Below, piece by piece: positions 18,723-27,949 of a stretch of DNA of 64,000 bases. Source of the DNA: Cylindrospermum sp. NIES-4074 (GTDB taxonomy: Bacteria > Cyanobacteriota > Cyanobacteriia > Cyanobacteriales > Nostocaceae). The stretch is from contig AP018269.1 in NCBI GenBank assembly GCA_003994795.1, positions 4,117,677 to 4,181,676 of the forward strand, read 5' to 3'. The notes beneath the pieces are model-generated. The model ran no database searches and had not been told where the DNA came from. It saw only the letters and a program-made list of their open reading frames with translations. The position numbers were made by a program, and so were the translations under genes. Numbering within the stretch: the first letter of the stretch is position 1; the number at the start of each line of letters is the position of its first letter.

Positions 18723-18742
18723 GACAAGAAAAGAAAAAGCAA

Positions 18743-20107
18743 ATGAGTAAAAAACGCAAGTTTCGTTTAGGTGCATTTATTCAAGCTACTGGACATCATG
18801 TTTCCGCTTGGCGACATCCCAATGCACAAATAGATGCTGGACTGAATTTTGAGCATTACAAAGAAATTACCCAGACAGCGCAACGCGGTTTGTTCGATGC
18901 AGTTTTTCTAGCAGATAGCCCAGGAGTTTGGGGTGGTTCCCCAGAAACTCAGAGTCGCAATGGTAAAATCGCTCATTTTGAGCCGATTACTCTCTTCTCT
19001 GCTTTGTCCTCCGTGACCGAAAATATTGGCTTCATAGCCACAGCTTCAACCACCTATGAAGAACCATACACCTTGGCACGTAAATTTGCTTCCCTAGATC
19101 ACTTGAGTAAGGGACGAGCAGGGTGGAATGTAGTCACCACAGGCAATGAGAATGCGGCGGCTAATTTTGGACTTGAACATCACCCAGAACATAGCCAGCG
19201 TTATGAACGGGCTGAAGAGTTTGTGGAAGTCGTGAAAGGACTGTGGGATAGCTGGGAAGACGATGTTTTCATCCGTGACAGAGAATCCGGTGTTTATTTC
19301 GACCCAAACAAACTGCATACACTTAACCACAAGGGCAAACATTTTTCTGTAAAAGGCCCTTTGAACGTGGGTCGTCCACCCCAAGGTTATCCAGTGATCG
19401 TTCAGGCTGGAGCCTCTGAATCCGGACGGGACTTGGCTGCGCGTACGGCTGAGGTGATTTTCACCGCCAATCAAACCCTAGCCGATGCACAGGAATTTTA
19501 TGCTGATGTTAAAGGTAGACTAGCGAAATATGGGCGATCGCCAGACGATCTAAAAATCATGCCTGGTGCTTTCCCGATTATTGGACGTACTGAATCAGAA
19601 GCTCAAGAAAAGTACGAGTTTCTGCAATCGTTAATCCATCCCGATGTCGCCTGGGGTATTTTAAAGAACTATTACAAAGGTGTGGATCTGTCGGCATATT
19701 CCCTAGATGATGTGGCTCCCGAACTGCCTAGCGACACCAATACCAACAAGAGTCGTCTCAAACTGGTTAAGGATTTAGCTACTCGTGGCACTCTGACACT
19801 GCGTCAGTTGTATCTCTCTCTGGCTACTGCACGAGGCCATCGCACCATACTTGGTACTCCCGAAACTATTGCTGACCAACTAGAGGAATGGTTCAACAAC
19901 GGTGCAGCAGATGGGTTCAATATTATGCCCCCAATCCTGCCTACAGGATTAGATGAATTCGTTAACCTAGTCGTTCCTGTCCTCCAGAAACGTGGACTTT
20001 TCCGTACTGAATATGAGGGTAGTACCCTACGGGAAAACCTGGGTTTAAGTCGTCCAGATAATCAATTTGCTATTAAACAAGTAGAGAGAAGCTTGGTAGT
20101 AGTTTGA
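18743..20107 (+). CDS. FMN-dependent monooxygenase, NtaA/SnaA/DszA type
   Basis: The 454-residue enzyme belongs to the bacterial luciferase-like NtaA/SnaA/DszA group, which uses reduced FMN and oxygen to attack sulfones, aminopolycarboxylates and similar compounds. Landmarks are RKFRLGAFIQATGHHVSAWRHP at the start, RGLFDAVFLADSPGVWGG, the segment SLDHLSKGRAGWNVVTTGNE, and GYPVIVQAGASESGRDLAA. The ATG at 18743 gives the family start; the upstream open frame is a gene remnant. It opens a plus-strand cluster with a hydrolase, esterase, reductase and sulfonate-type binding protein, which points to organosulfur or xenobiotic breakdown. A separate flavin reductase is not in the window. Confidence 0.85.
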   Translation: MSKKRKFRLGAFIQATGHHVSAWRHPNAQIDAGLNFEHYKEITQTAQRGLFDAVFLADSPGVWGGSPETQSRNGKIAHFEPITLFSALSSVTENIGFIATASTTYEEPYTLARKFASLDHLSKGRAGWNVVTTGNENAAANFGLEHHPEHSQRYERAEEFVEVVKGLWDSWEDDVFIRDRESGVYFDPNKLHTLNHKGKHFSVKGPLNVGRPPQGYPVIVQAGASESGRDLAARTAEVIFTANQTLADAQEFYADVKGRLAKYGRSPDDLKIMPGAFPIIGRTESEAQEKYEFLQSLIHPDVAWGILKNYYKGVDLSAYSLDDVAPELPSDTNTNKSRLKLVKDLATRGTLTLRQLYLSLATARGHRTILGTPETIADQLEEWFNNGAADGFNIMPPILPTGLDEFVNLVVPVLQKRGLFRTEYEGSTLRENLGLSRPDNQFAIKQVERSLVVV

Positions 20108-20477
20108 CACTCTCCGCAAAACCTAAAAACCCAAGAAATTTTTAGGTTTTGATGCCATCAATTCGTTCATAAAAGTAAGAATTTAAACATTTTGACAGCT
20201 TAAATCCTGAAATAATCAGGAACTTTTAGAGATGCTTAAACAGACGCTGTTAAGTGCAAGTTTCTGTAGGTCACCTCCTATTTAGATGGGGTTATATAGC
20301 GGTTCTCGCTCGGTGGAGTGAGATACAAGAACCCCACCCCCAACCCCCTCCCCGCAAGCGATGAGGGGACTATGATGTATCTCATCCAAGTGCATAGCGC
20401 TATATGTTCTACAGTAGACCGAAAATTAAATAAGTTGGAATGTTGGCAAAAACCTGTGATTTTCTAAAGGAAAAAAC
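20108..20477. other. Intergenic region between monooxygenase and amidohydrolase
   Basis: These 370 bases hold no gene. An imperfect inverted repeat around AAAACCTAAAAACC and GGTTTTGA (20117-20150) may end the monooxygenase transcript. A repeat beginning GGTTATATAGCGGTTCTCGC (20288) and a C-rich stretch (20330-20360) resemble the dispersed palindromes seen elsewhere. A good ribosome binding site (AAAGGAAAAAAC) precedes the amidohydrolase. Confidence 0.5.
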
Positions 20478-22016
20478 ATGACTGAATATAGCAAATTAAA
20501 GACTTCCCGTTCTGCTGCAATTAGAGCCACCCTCGATTATCCAGTAATCGATACTGACGTTCACACCAATGATTTCACTCCGGCTCTTGAGGATTATATT
20601 GCTACTTACGGTGGTGCGAAACTTGTAGACGAGTTACGCAAGGCTGAATCCTCTCGTCTCAACTCCAAGACTGATGGTAAAGACTGGTATCAACAAACCC
20701 CTGAAGAACGTCAGAACAACCGCACAATTCGATCGCCTTGGTGGGCTAGAGTTACTCGCAATACCCTAGATTTGGCTACTTATACCCTGCCGGAATTGTT
20801 CTATCAGCGTCAAGCGGAGCAGGGTTCAGACTATTCCGTGTTGTTTCCCAATAATGTCCTCGCACCAGCAGGAGCAAGTCGAGAGAACCGGCAAGCATTG
20901 CAACGGGCGGTGAATCACTATCATGCTGACTTGTACCGCAAATATAGCGATCGCCTGACGGTGGTAGCTGGTATCCCTATGACTACTCCCCAAGAAGCGA
21001 TCGAGGAGTTAGAGTTTGCTGTAAACACGCTGGGGCTGAAAGTGGCAAATATCCCTGGTGGTGTGAAACGGCCGATTAAGGCGATCGCTGATAAATATCC
21101 AGCCGATAAATTCCCCGAAATCGCCAAATATGCCTCCTATATTGACTTCTACGGATTAGATAGTGAATACGACTACGACCCATTCTGGGCTAAACTCGTT
21201 GAGCTAGGTGTACCCGTTACTACCCATTACGGCAGTCAAGGTTGGACTGGACGCTCCTCCATCAGTAACTACATGAACAACCACATTGGTCACTTTGCCG
21301 ATGGTTCACAAGCATTTGCTAAAGCGCTGTTCTTCGGTGGTGTTACCAAGCGTTTCCCACAGTTGCGCGTAGCTATGCTCGAAGGTGGTGCAGATTGGGG
21401 CGCTCACGTCTATATTCATTTGGTGGATCGCTTCTCCAAACGGAATTTAGAAGGACTGCAAAACTATAACCCAGACCTCACCAATGCTGATGAGTTGTTC
21501 GAGTTGTTTGAGCGTTACGGTAGTGAAATTACTAAGGGACATTCCCTCAGCAAAGAAGAACTGACCAAGAGTGTACTGGGTTCTTCCTTCAGCCGTCATA
21601 GTCGGCAGCCAGTTGGTAGGGAACTAGAGGATTTTGCAGCAGCAGGGATTCAAACAATTGAAGATATTCGCGATCGCTGGGTAAACAGTTTCTTCTTTGG
21701 TTCAGAATCCGACGATCGCACCATCGGAGCAGCATTCAATCACAAAGCCAATCCCTTGGGTGTGAAGATCAACGCCATCTATTCCTCAGATGTTGGTCAC
21801 TGGGATGTACCCGACCTTACCGCACCTTTAGCTGAAAGCTGGGATTTAGTGAAAGAAGGTGTGATTTCTGAGGACGACTTCAAATCCTATGTATTCGCTA
21901 ACCCCTATAAATTCTACACCGAAGCCAACCCCGACTTCTTCAAAGGTACAGCGATCGAATCCAAGGTAGGTAAGACCGAATCTCAACCAGTGAATAAAAC
22001 ATTGGTAAGTGTGTAA
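20478..22016 (+). CDS. Amidohydrolase family 2 metal-dependent hydrolase
   Basis: The 512-residue protein fits the amidohydrolase-2 (ACMSD-like) family of TIM-barrel metal hydrolases and decarboxylases. The metal-binding start is VIDTDVHTND (DxH), a later histidine lies in VTTHYGSQGW, and the final aspartate is in YSSDVGHWDVPD. LRVAMLEGGADWGAHVYIHLVDR is a strong family segment. The length is well above the 300-340 of the smallest members. The substrate is not known, and its place after the monooxygenase suggests that it works on the oxidised product. The start has AAAGGA eight bases upstream. Confidence 0.83.
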   Translation: MTEYSKLKTSRSAAIRATLDYPVIDTDVHTNDFTPALEDYIATYGGAKLVDELRKAESSRLNSKTDGKDWYQQTPEERQNNRTIRSPWWARVTRNTLDLATYTLPELFYQRQAEQGSDYSVLFPNNVLAPAGASRENRQALQRAVNHYHADLYRKYSDRLTVVAGIPMTTPQEAIEELEFAVNTLGLKVANIPGGVKRPIKAIADKYPADKFPEIAKYASYIDFYGLDSEYDYDPFWAKLVELGVPVTTHYGSQGWTGRSSISNYMNNHIGHFADGSQAFAKALFFGGVTKRFPQLRVAMLEGGADWGAHVYIHLVDRFSKRNLEGLQNYNPDLTNADELFELFERYGSEITKGHSLSKEELTKSVLGSSFSRHSRQPVGRELEDFAAAGIQTIEDIRDRWVNSFFFGSESDDRTIGAAFNHKANPLGVKINAIYSSDVGHWDVPDLTAPLAESWDLVKEGVISEDDFKSYVFANPYKFYTEANPDFFKGTAIESKVGKTESQPVNKTLVSV

Positions 22017-22050
22017 ATGACCTTGTGAGATTGCGCCAAATAAATTCCAT

Positions 22051-22074
22051 AGAGACGTTATATATAACGTCTCT
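22051..22074. repeat. Palindrome of the GTAGAGAC family
   Basis: AGAGACGTTA, a four-base centre and TAACGTCTCT form a perfect palindrome 35 bases after the amidohydrolase stop. It probably acts as an attenuator or terminator hairpin within the cluster. Related copies lie at 16311, 38366 and 56522. Confidence 0.8.
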
Positions 22075-22127
22075 ACATCCATAAATATTTCAACCATTTG
22101 CAAACGCACACTTGAGGATTTAAAACT

Positions 22128-22787
22128 ATGCCAGTTGAAAAAAGATCCCACGACACCAGCAATGGTTCATTGCCTTATATTTTCTCCTCTGCTAATACCA
22201 ACCAACCCGCGCCTCTCGTGTTATTTCTGCACGGCGCACGGGACAGAGGAACAGATATAAATGTGTTATTAAAATGGGGACTACCTCATTTTGTGGATTC
22301 ATCAGAATCGTTACCTTATGTCTTCGTTGCTCCTCAACTTCCTGAAGGACAAACTTGGGTAGATAGAGCAGATGATGTAATTGCTTTACTTGATGAATTA
22401 ATCGCCTCTCAACCCATAGATGCGTCCCGTGTAATCTTGTCTGGATTTAGCTTAGGTACGGCTGGGGCTTGGCATATCGCTGCTTCTCATCCTGGTCGCT
22501 TTGCTGGTTTAGTAGCAGTGTCAGGTCGTGTACCCAAGACATTAGAAGAATCCCAACTAACTGCACTCAAAGAAATTCCCATCCAGATATTCCAAGGTGG
22601 AAAGGACGAAAAATTATCAATTGACGATGCACAGCATATTGTCGATACCTTGCGCGGAGTTGGGGGAACAATAGATTTTACTGTACTACCCGATGGCGAT
22701 CATTTTATTGCCGATGAAGTGTACAGTAAGCCGGAACTGCAACAATGGCTGGTTTCACAGACCCGTCGTACTTTTGTCATTGCATAA
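22128..22787 (+). CDS. Alpha/beta-hydrolase esterase (phospholipase/carboxylesterase type)
   Basis: The 219-residue enzyme has the short alpha/beta-hydrolase fold typical of predicted peptidase/esterase proteins. The oxyanion region is PLVLFLHGARDRG, the nucleophile serine is in ILSGFSLGTAGAW (GxSxG-like GFSLG), and the catalytic histidine is in LPDGDHFIADEV near the C-terminus. No signal peptide is present, so it acts in the cytoplasm. It lies in the organosulfur cluster and likely cleaves an ester or similar bond in the pathway substrate. The start is well placed 100 bases after the palindrome. Confidence 0.82.
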   Translation: MPVEKRSHDTSNGSLPYIFSSANTNQPAPLVLFLHGARDRGTDINVLLKWGLPHFVDSSESLPYVFVAPQLPEGQTWVDRADDVIALLDELIASQPIDASRVILSGFSLGTAGAWHIAASHPGRFAGLVAVSGRVPKTLEESQLTALKEIPIQIFQGGKDEKLSIDDAQHIVDTLRGVGGTIDFTVLPDGDHFIADEVYSKPELQQWLVSQTRRTFVIA

Positions 22788-22878
22788 ATGGGGAATGAGA
22801 ATTTTAGATTTTGGATTTCAGATTGAATTAAATCCGAAATCCAAATAATTTTGACTTTTGACTTCGGAGCAAAGCGAC

Positions 22879-23877
22879 GTGACATTACCAACCACCAAAC
22901 TCGGTCAAACTGGATTGACCGTTTCCCGTCTCAGTCTTGGCACAATGACCTTCGGATTGCAGACAGATGAAGAAACTTCCAGACAAATTCTCGACACTGC
23001 TGCTAATGCGGGAATCAACTTTTTAGATACAGCCGATGTTTATCCTCTTGGTGGTGGTCTACCCACTGCTGGACGGACAGAAGAAATTATTGGACGCTGG
23101 TTAAAAGGCAAACGAGAACATTTTATCGTTGCTACTAAAGCCGTCGGCCGGGTTGGCCCTGCACCTTGGGATCAGGGCGCTTCACGCAAACATATTTTGG
23201 ATGCGATCGATGCTTCCCTCAGACGACTGGGAACTGATTATGTTGACTTGTATCAATTGCACTCTGATGATACCTCAACCCCTCTTGATGAAACCCTAGA
23301 AGCACTAGATACAGTGGTTCGTGCTGGTAAAGTCCGCTATATTGGGGTTTCTAATTTTTTAGCTTACCGACTTGCCCGCGCTTTAGGTCGTGCAGATGTG
23401 CGAAATCTGACTCGTTTCGTTTCTATTCAACCTCGTTATAATCTGTTGTTTCGAGAAATTGAGCGCGAATTATTACCCCTTGCTCAAGAAGAAGGATTGG
23501 CTGTAATTCCCTACAATCCCTTGGCTGGGGGTTTACTCACTGGTAAACACAGTTTTGCTCAAGGCCCCACTGAAGGCACTCGTTTCACCTTGGGTACTGC
23601 CGCAGAACGTTATCAAGAACGTTATTGGCGCGATCGCGAGTTCAACACTGTGGAAGAATTACGCACGGTGGCGGATCTAGCAGGATTATCGCTGACTACC
23701 CTAGCAGTGGCTTGGGTTTTGGCTAATCCAATTATCACTGCCCCCATCATTGGTGCGAGTCGTCCAGAACAACTTGTTGACAGTCTCAAGGCGGTGGAAG
23801 TAACACTCGACGATAATTTGAAACAAAAACTAGACGACATCACCGCAGAATACCGTCGGGGAGATTCTCTGCGTTAA
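22879..23877 (+). CDS. Aldo/keto reductase
   Basis: The 332-residue enzyme reduces aldehydes or ketones with NADPH. The active-site tetrad is visible: Asp and Tyr in NFLDTADVYPLGGG, Lys in FIVATKAVGRVG, and His in YQLHSDDTSTP. The C-terminal PIIGASRPEQL is the NADPH-binding region. The frame is open from 22858, but the GTG at 22879 has GGAG nine bases upstream and gives the standard start MTLPTTKLGQTGLTVSRLSL. It sits in the organosulfur cluster and may reduce a carbonyl intermediate. Confidence 0.87.
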   Translation: MTLPTTKLGQTGLTVSRLSLGTMTFGLQTDEETSRQILDTAANAGINFLDTADVYPLGGGLPTAGRTEEIIGRWLKGKREHFIVATKAVGRVGPAPWDQGASRKHILDAIDASLRRLGTDYVDLYQLHSDDTSTPLDETLEALDTVVRAGKVRYIGVSNFLAYRLARALGRADVRNLTRFVSIQPRYNLLFREIERELLPLAQEEGLAVIPYNPLAGGLLTGKHSFAQGPTEGTRFTLGTAAERYQERYWRDREFNTVEELRTVADLAGLSLTTLAVAWVLANPIITAPIIGASRPEQLVDSLKAVEVTLDDNLKQKLDDITAEYRRGDSLR

Positions 23878-24005
23878 CAACGAATATTAAACCTCTTCCA
23901 AACCTTGAATTTTGAATTTGGTAGTCAGTATCTTAACGCCCAAACTTTTTGTAGATGACCACCAAAAGTTATTTAAATCAGAAATATCTCGTGCATAAAA
24001 CAGCT

Positions 24006-25046
24006 ATGATTAAACGCCGTCGTTTTCTCAATTTTGCTACATCAAGTCTATGTGGTTTCTCTACGGCATATCTGTTAGGAAGTTGTAGCGACCAAAGCCA
24101 ACAGAATGTAGCAAAAAGCCCCAGTTCCTTGGATATAAAAACTAAGGTTCTACGCATGGGTTATCAAAGTGCAGGGGATCTATTCAGAAATCGGAGAGTT
24201 TTAGAGCAACGCTTAGAGCCGTTGGGGATTAAGGTGGAATGGGCGCAATTCGCCCAAGGGCCTCAACTCATGGAAGGGATGCGTGTCGGCAAGATTGACG
24301 TAGGATCAGTGGGAGAAACGCCACCAATTTTTGCACAAGCAGCTGGGTCTGATCTTGTTTATGTCGTTGGTACACAAAGAACCGCAACCACAGGAACAAG
24401 CAGTGTTATTGCCGTACCCCCGGAATCTCCGCTTAAGAAGTTTGAGGATATCAAGGGGCAAGAAGTATATTTTCAAAAAGGCTCGGCATCGCACTATTTT
24501 ATTCTCAGAGCCTTGCAGTCAATCGGCTTGACCATCAAAGATATTAAAATCAGAAGTATGCCGACCATCGAGGCGCGGGGTGCTTTTCTGGAAGGGAAAA
24601 TTCCCGTTTGGATGACATCAGATCCCCACTATGCGATCGCCGAAAAGTTGGGTCGAATTCGCGTCCTCAAAGATTCTGTGGGGCTAGATTCTCCTGGTGG
24701 TTATTATATTTCTGACAGGAAGTTTGCCCAAGAAAATCCTGGTTTGCTAAAAATTATTATTGAAGAACTTCATGCTCTCGATAAGTGGGCAGAGGGGAAT
24801 CGAGACGAAGTAGCCAAATTGATGATCACTGAACAAAAGCTCGATCAGGATGTGGTGGCAAGGGTGATGTCTCGTCGCACTTTCGCAGGACGCAGAGGAC
24901 TCAGCCCTGCACTAATTGCAGAACAGCAACGCGTAGCAGATTTGTTTTTTCAAGAGGGGATAATACCTAAAAAAATTAACATTCAGGAAGCCTTACTCTC
25001 GCCTGATTTATATGCTGCAATCACACCACCAGAAATTATGGTTTAG
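24006..25046 (+). CDS. Sulfonate-type ABC transporter substrate-binding protein (SsuA-like)
   Basis: The product matches the SsuA/TauA family of periplasmic binding proteins for alkanesulfonates. It begins with a twin-arginine-like signal (MIKRRRFLNFATSS) and a lipoprotein-type cysteine in AYLLGSCSDQ, so it is an exported, probably membrane-anchored protein. MGYQSAGDLFRNR and MRVGKIDVGSVGETPPIFAQAAG are family landmarks. The ATG at 24006 starts directly before the signal; the upstream ATG at 23955 adds 17 residues and is an alternative. No SsuBC permease or ATPase of the sulfonate type follows; the next ABC gene is of another class. Confidence 0.85.
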   Translation: MIKRRRFLNFATSSLCGFSTAYLLGSCSDQSQQNVAKSPSSLDIKTKVLRMGYQSAGDLFRNRRVLEQRLEPLGIKVEWAQFAQGPQLMEGMRVGKIDVGSVGETPPIFAQAAGSDLVYVVGTQRTATTGTSSVIAVPPESPLKKFEDIKGQEVYFQKGSASHYFILRALQSIGLTIKDIKIRSMPTIEARGAFLEGKIPVWMTSDPHYAIAEKLGRIRVLKDSVGLDSPGGYYISDRKFAQENPGLLKIIIEELHALDKWAEGNRDEVAKLMITEQKLDQDVVARVMSRRTFAGRRGLSPALIAEQQRVADLFFQEGIIPKKINIQEALLSPDLYAAITPPEIMV

Positions 25047-25074
25047 GGAGTAATACTGCTTTGTCGAAATCAAA

Positions 25075-25125
25075 AACTAAAAAAGCAGGCTACATAAGTT
25101 TTTTAGTAATTTTTAATTGTTCGTT
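25075..25125. repeat. Dispersed repeat, related to 36733-36783
   Basis: This element follows the SsuA-like gene and can fold by pairing AGCAGGCT (25085) with AGCCTGC (25135) as well as by its own ends. It may act as terminator of the binding-protein transcript before the ABC exporter gene. A second copy is at 36733. Confidence 0.5.
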
Positions 25126-25244
25126 ATTTATGCCAGCCTGCATGAGTATTTTTCATTTAGTACTCAATTTAACGCCACCGGGCGGCTAGATAAGCCGTCC
25201 ATTTTTATTTTACATAACAGCCCATTACTACAAGAATCACTTTC

Positions 25245-27095
25245 ATGACGAAAAAGATTAAACTTTCCAAATCCTTTCAACGCGCTCCTAATGCGCCAGC
25301 GTTACCAAATACTCCTTTTCAATTTATTTGTTATTTCGTGAACCAGTTCCGCTGGTGGTATGTGCTAATGGTAATTCTGGAGGTAATACACGCAACTTGT
25401 GGCATTATGTTGCCCTATGCCATTGGCGAGATCATCCGCAGCGTAACGCGATCGCCTGGCGACAGCAGGCAAATTTTTGATACTGTGAGTCAACCCCTGA
25501 TGCTGTTCACTGCGTTGAGTATAGGTGAAGTGGTATTCGGGCGCTCGGCTGGACTCTTACAGACTATTCTCCATCCGATTCATCGACAGCAGATTGTGCG
25601 ATCGCTATATGCCTACTTGCAACAACATTCCCATCGCTACCTGAGCAGTAGTTTTGCTGGAGCATTGGCACATCGGATTAGCGAAACCTCTCTCGGTGTT
25701 ACCCAAACGATGCAAATGCTGATTAGTGAATTTATGGCAGTAATTATTGTGTATATTGTCGCCACAATTTTACTGTATCGCGCCTATCCTCCGCTGGCGG
25801 CATTTGTGGGGCTGTGGGCTGTTCTCTTTATCAGTATTTCGTTCTGGCTAGCAACTCGTTGCCGAATTTACTCCCGGAAAGCCGCAGCGGCCAGAAGTGA
25901 GACAACTGGCATTATTGTAGATGCAGTAACGAATCTTACCAGTAGCCGACTGTTTGCGCGTCTGGGTTTTGAACGACGCTATTTGAATGAGCAATTAAGG
26001 AGCGAACTCAAAGAGGTGAGAAAGTCGAACTGGTACTCGGAGCGAATCCGCTGGTTTCAATACATCTCATCAGCCATTTTGAAAATCGGCACTCTGTATT
26101 ACTCACTTTCTCTCTGGAGTCAGGGAAAGATTGCTACTGCTGACTTTGTTGTAGCAACCAGCTTGTCGCTATTGATCATCAGTGAAGCCCGTAATTTAAG
26201 CAAACGGTTTCTAGAATTTTTTGAACATATCGGCAATGTTGCCAATGGTGTGTTCACGATTGTTCAACCCCATGAGTTGATTGATCGGGATAATGCGATC
26301 GCTCACTCTGTTACTCAAGGACGCATTGAATTTCGGCGAGTCAATTTTAGCTATTCGCCAGAAAAAAAAGTATTTGATAACCTCTCTATCACCATCCAAG
26401 CAGGTGAGCGTGTCGGCTTGGTGGGTTTCTCCGGCTCTGGAAAATCCAGCTTTGTCAATCTGATTTTGCGTTTATTTGACCCACAATCGGGACAAATTCT
26501 GATTGATGGGGTGGAGATTAGAGATATGACTCAAGAGGCTCTACACTCGCAAATCAGCTTGATTCCCCAAGATCCATCTCTGTTCCATCGGACGCTACTG
26601 GAAAATATTCGTTACGGAGACTTAGATGCAACCGATACGGAAGTAATTGAGGCAGCACGCAAAGCTTATGCACACGATTTTATCGCCCAAATCAAGGAAG
26701 GCTATGATTCTCTGGTGGGTGAACGGGGTGTCAAATTGTCTGGAGGGCAAAGACAACGGATTGCGATCGCCCGCGTCATCCTCAAAGATGCACCAATCTT
26801 GATATTAGATGAAGCTACTTCTAGCCTAGATTCAATTACCGAAAAAGCCATCCAAGATACCCTAGATTTAGCGATGAATGGAAAAACAGTCATTGTGGTG
26901 GCTCATCGCTTGTCCACTATCTCCCATCTAGACCGCATTTTGGTGTTTGATCAAGGTCGCATTGTCGAAGATGGTACTCACGCTAAACTGCTGGCCCGCA
27001 GGGGTGCTTACTACAGATTATGGAAAATGCAGGCTGGTGGATTTCTACCTGTAGAAGCTAGTAATAATTTGGAAACATCAACTAAATCTATATGA
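25245..27095 (+). CDS. ABC transporter with fused membrane and ATPase domains
   Basis: The 616-residue protein has six hydrophobic segments in the first 320 residues and one ATPase domain: Walker A GFSGSGKSS at about 395-403, signature LSGGQ at about 495, Walker B ILILDEATSSLD just after, and the H-loop histidine in VVAHRLS. This is the half-transporter exporter type (MsbA/ABCB-like), which works as a homodimer. It is an exporter fold, so it is unlikely to be the partner of the SsuA-like binding protein before it. It may pump out a toxic intermediate. The stop overlaps the next ATG by ATGA. Confidence 0.88.
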   Translation: MTKKIKLSKSFQRAPNAPALPNTPFQFICYFVNQFRWWYVLMVILEVIHATCGIMLPYAIGEIIRSVTRSPGDSRQIFDTVSQPLMLFTALSIGEVVFGRSAGLLQTILHPIHRQQIVRSLYAYLQQHSHRYLSSSFAGALAHRISETSLGVTQTMQMLISEFMAVIIVYIVATILLYRAYPPLAAFVGLWAVLFISISFWLATRCRIYSRKAAAARSETTGIIVDAVTNLTSSRLFARLGFERRYLNEQLRSELKEVRKSNWYSERIRWFQYISSAILKIGTLYYSLSLWSQGKIATADFVVATSLSLLIISEARNLSKRFLEFFEHIGNVANGVFTIVQPHELIDRDNAIAHSVTQGRIEFRRVNFSYSPEKKVFDNLSITIQAGERVGLVGFSGSGKSSFVNLILRLFDPQSGQILIDGVEIRDMTQEALHSQISLIPQDPSLFHRTLLENIRYGDLDATDTEVIEAARKAYAHDFIAQIKEGYDSLVGERGVKLSGGQRQRIAIARVILKDAPILILDEATSSLDSITEKAIQDTLDLAMNGKTVIVVAHRLSTISHLDRILVFDQGRIVEDGTHAKLLARRGAYYRLWKMQAGGFLPVEASNNLETSTKSI

Positions 27096-27290
27096 TTAAA
27101 GCAGTTCTCTTTGATTTAGGACGAAGGTGTTTTCATTGGTGATCATCCTGAAGCTGATATTTTCGGAGCTAAAAGGGCAGGTTTAAAAGCTTTTTGGAAA
27201 CGTAACTCGGTTTGGACAGAACCCAAAGATGCAGATGCAATTATTAATGAACTCAATGAAATACCCTCCATTCTTAAGCAACTCAAGTGA
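27092..27290 (+). pseudogene. HAD-superfamily phosphatase remnant with internal deletion
   Basis: The start MIKAVLFDLG is the classic HAD motif 1. After this the frame breaks, and in another frame EGVFIGDHPEADIFGAKRAG, the C-terminal HAD motif, continues through to the stop at 27288. The catalytic middle (about 150 residues) is missing, so the gene is dead. The ATG overlaps the ABC gene stop, which shows that it was once translated in the same operon. Confidence 0.8.
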
Positions 27291-27339
27291 CATAAGCTTG
27301 TAGCCCTCAGCTTACCTTAATTTTAAAAAGGTGAATACA

Positions 27340-27546
27340 ATGTTTTATGATTTAATTGAACAAGAATTGTCAGATAGAGAACCTTGGTCAATGAGACAGG
27401 AAACTCAGTTACCAATGCATATTCAAATATTAACAGAACGAGAAAATATCAGGTCAGATATATGGGAATTACCAAACCCACAAATTACTAAGCTTCCCAA
27501 AATTAAGAATGTTGCGACTTTTTTGAAAAGACAAATTTTATCGTAA
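27340..27546 (+). CDS. Small protein of unknown function
   Basis: The 68-residue product starts MFYDLIEQELSDREPWSMRQ and has no signal peptide, membrane segment or recognised motif. The ATG at 27340 has AAAGG eight bases upstream; a GTG at 27331 is possible but lies on that ribosome site. It follows the HAD remnant on the same strand. Function unknown, and its reality rests on the ribosome site and position. Confidence 0.45.
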   Translation: MFYDLIEQELSDREPWSMRQETQLPMHIQILTERENIRSDIWELPNPQITKLPKIKNVATFLKRQILS

Positions 27547-27949
27547 TCATTCAGCCTTCAGCTATCAGAATGCTCATAAATTACTAAATATAGCTGATAG
27601 CTGACAGATGAATGCTTACGTATTTGAGCCGTGTAATTAAATTGAAATAGCAACTGTGAAAATTTACAAAAATTACTCTTACATCAGATTTTATATCTAC
27701 TATATTCCTGTGCTAGCATCAGGTTTATCTATTACATCGAAGTAGTGGTGAGGTTAAAATTATGTCCAATACTTGGGATATTTAAGATGATGTCAAAGAG
27801 ATAAATTTACACTTGTTAATGCTTTTGTGGCTTGATTTTTATAACAATCTATGAGATATTTTTATTTAAACTACGGTTTATCGACTGACTTAACGTATTA
27901 AACTGATGTCCAATCAATTAGCTATTAGAGGTTAGCTTCCAACCTTTAA
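27547..27949. other. Intergenic region before the flavoprotein gene
   Basis: No gene is seen in these 403 bases. An inverted repeat (TTCAGCTATCAGA at 27556 and TAGCTGATAGCTGACAG at 27589) may end the preceding transcript. The rest is AT-rich and is the probable promoter region of the flavoprotein-ferredoxin pair. Confidence 0.5.

Larger units (their letters stand above)
17341..18742. other. Long intergenic region with repeats and a gene remnant
   Basis: About 1.4 kb separates the cysK start from the monooxygenase gene. It contains a 109-base dispersed repeat (17723-17831), a CTCAGCA heptamer array (18071-18098), a partial inverted repeat built on TTAGTTTAACTAA near 18365-18425, and a short remnant of a sulfonate-binding-protein gene (18675-18722). 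No intact gene is visible. Promoters of both flanking genes must lie here. Confidence 0.6.
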
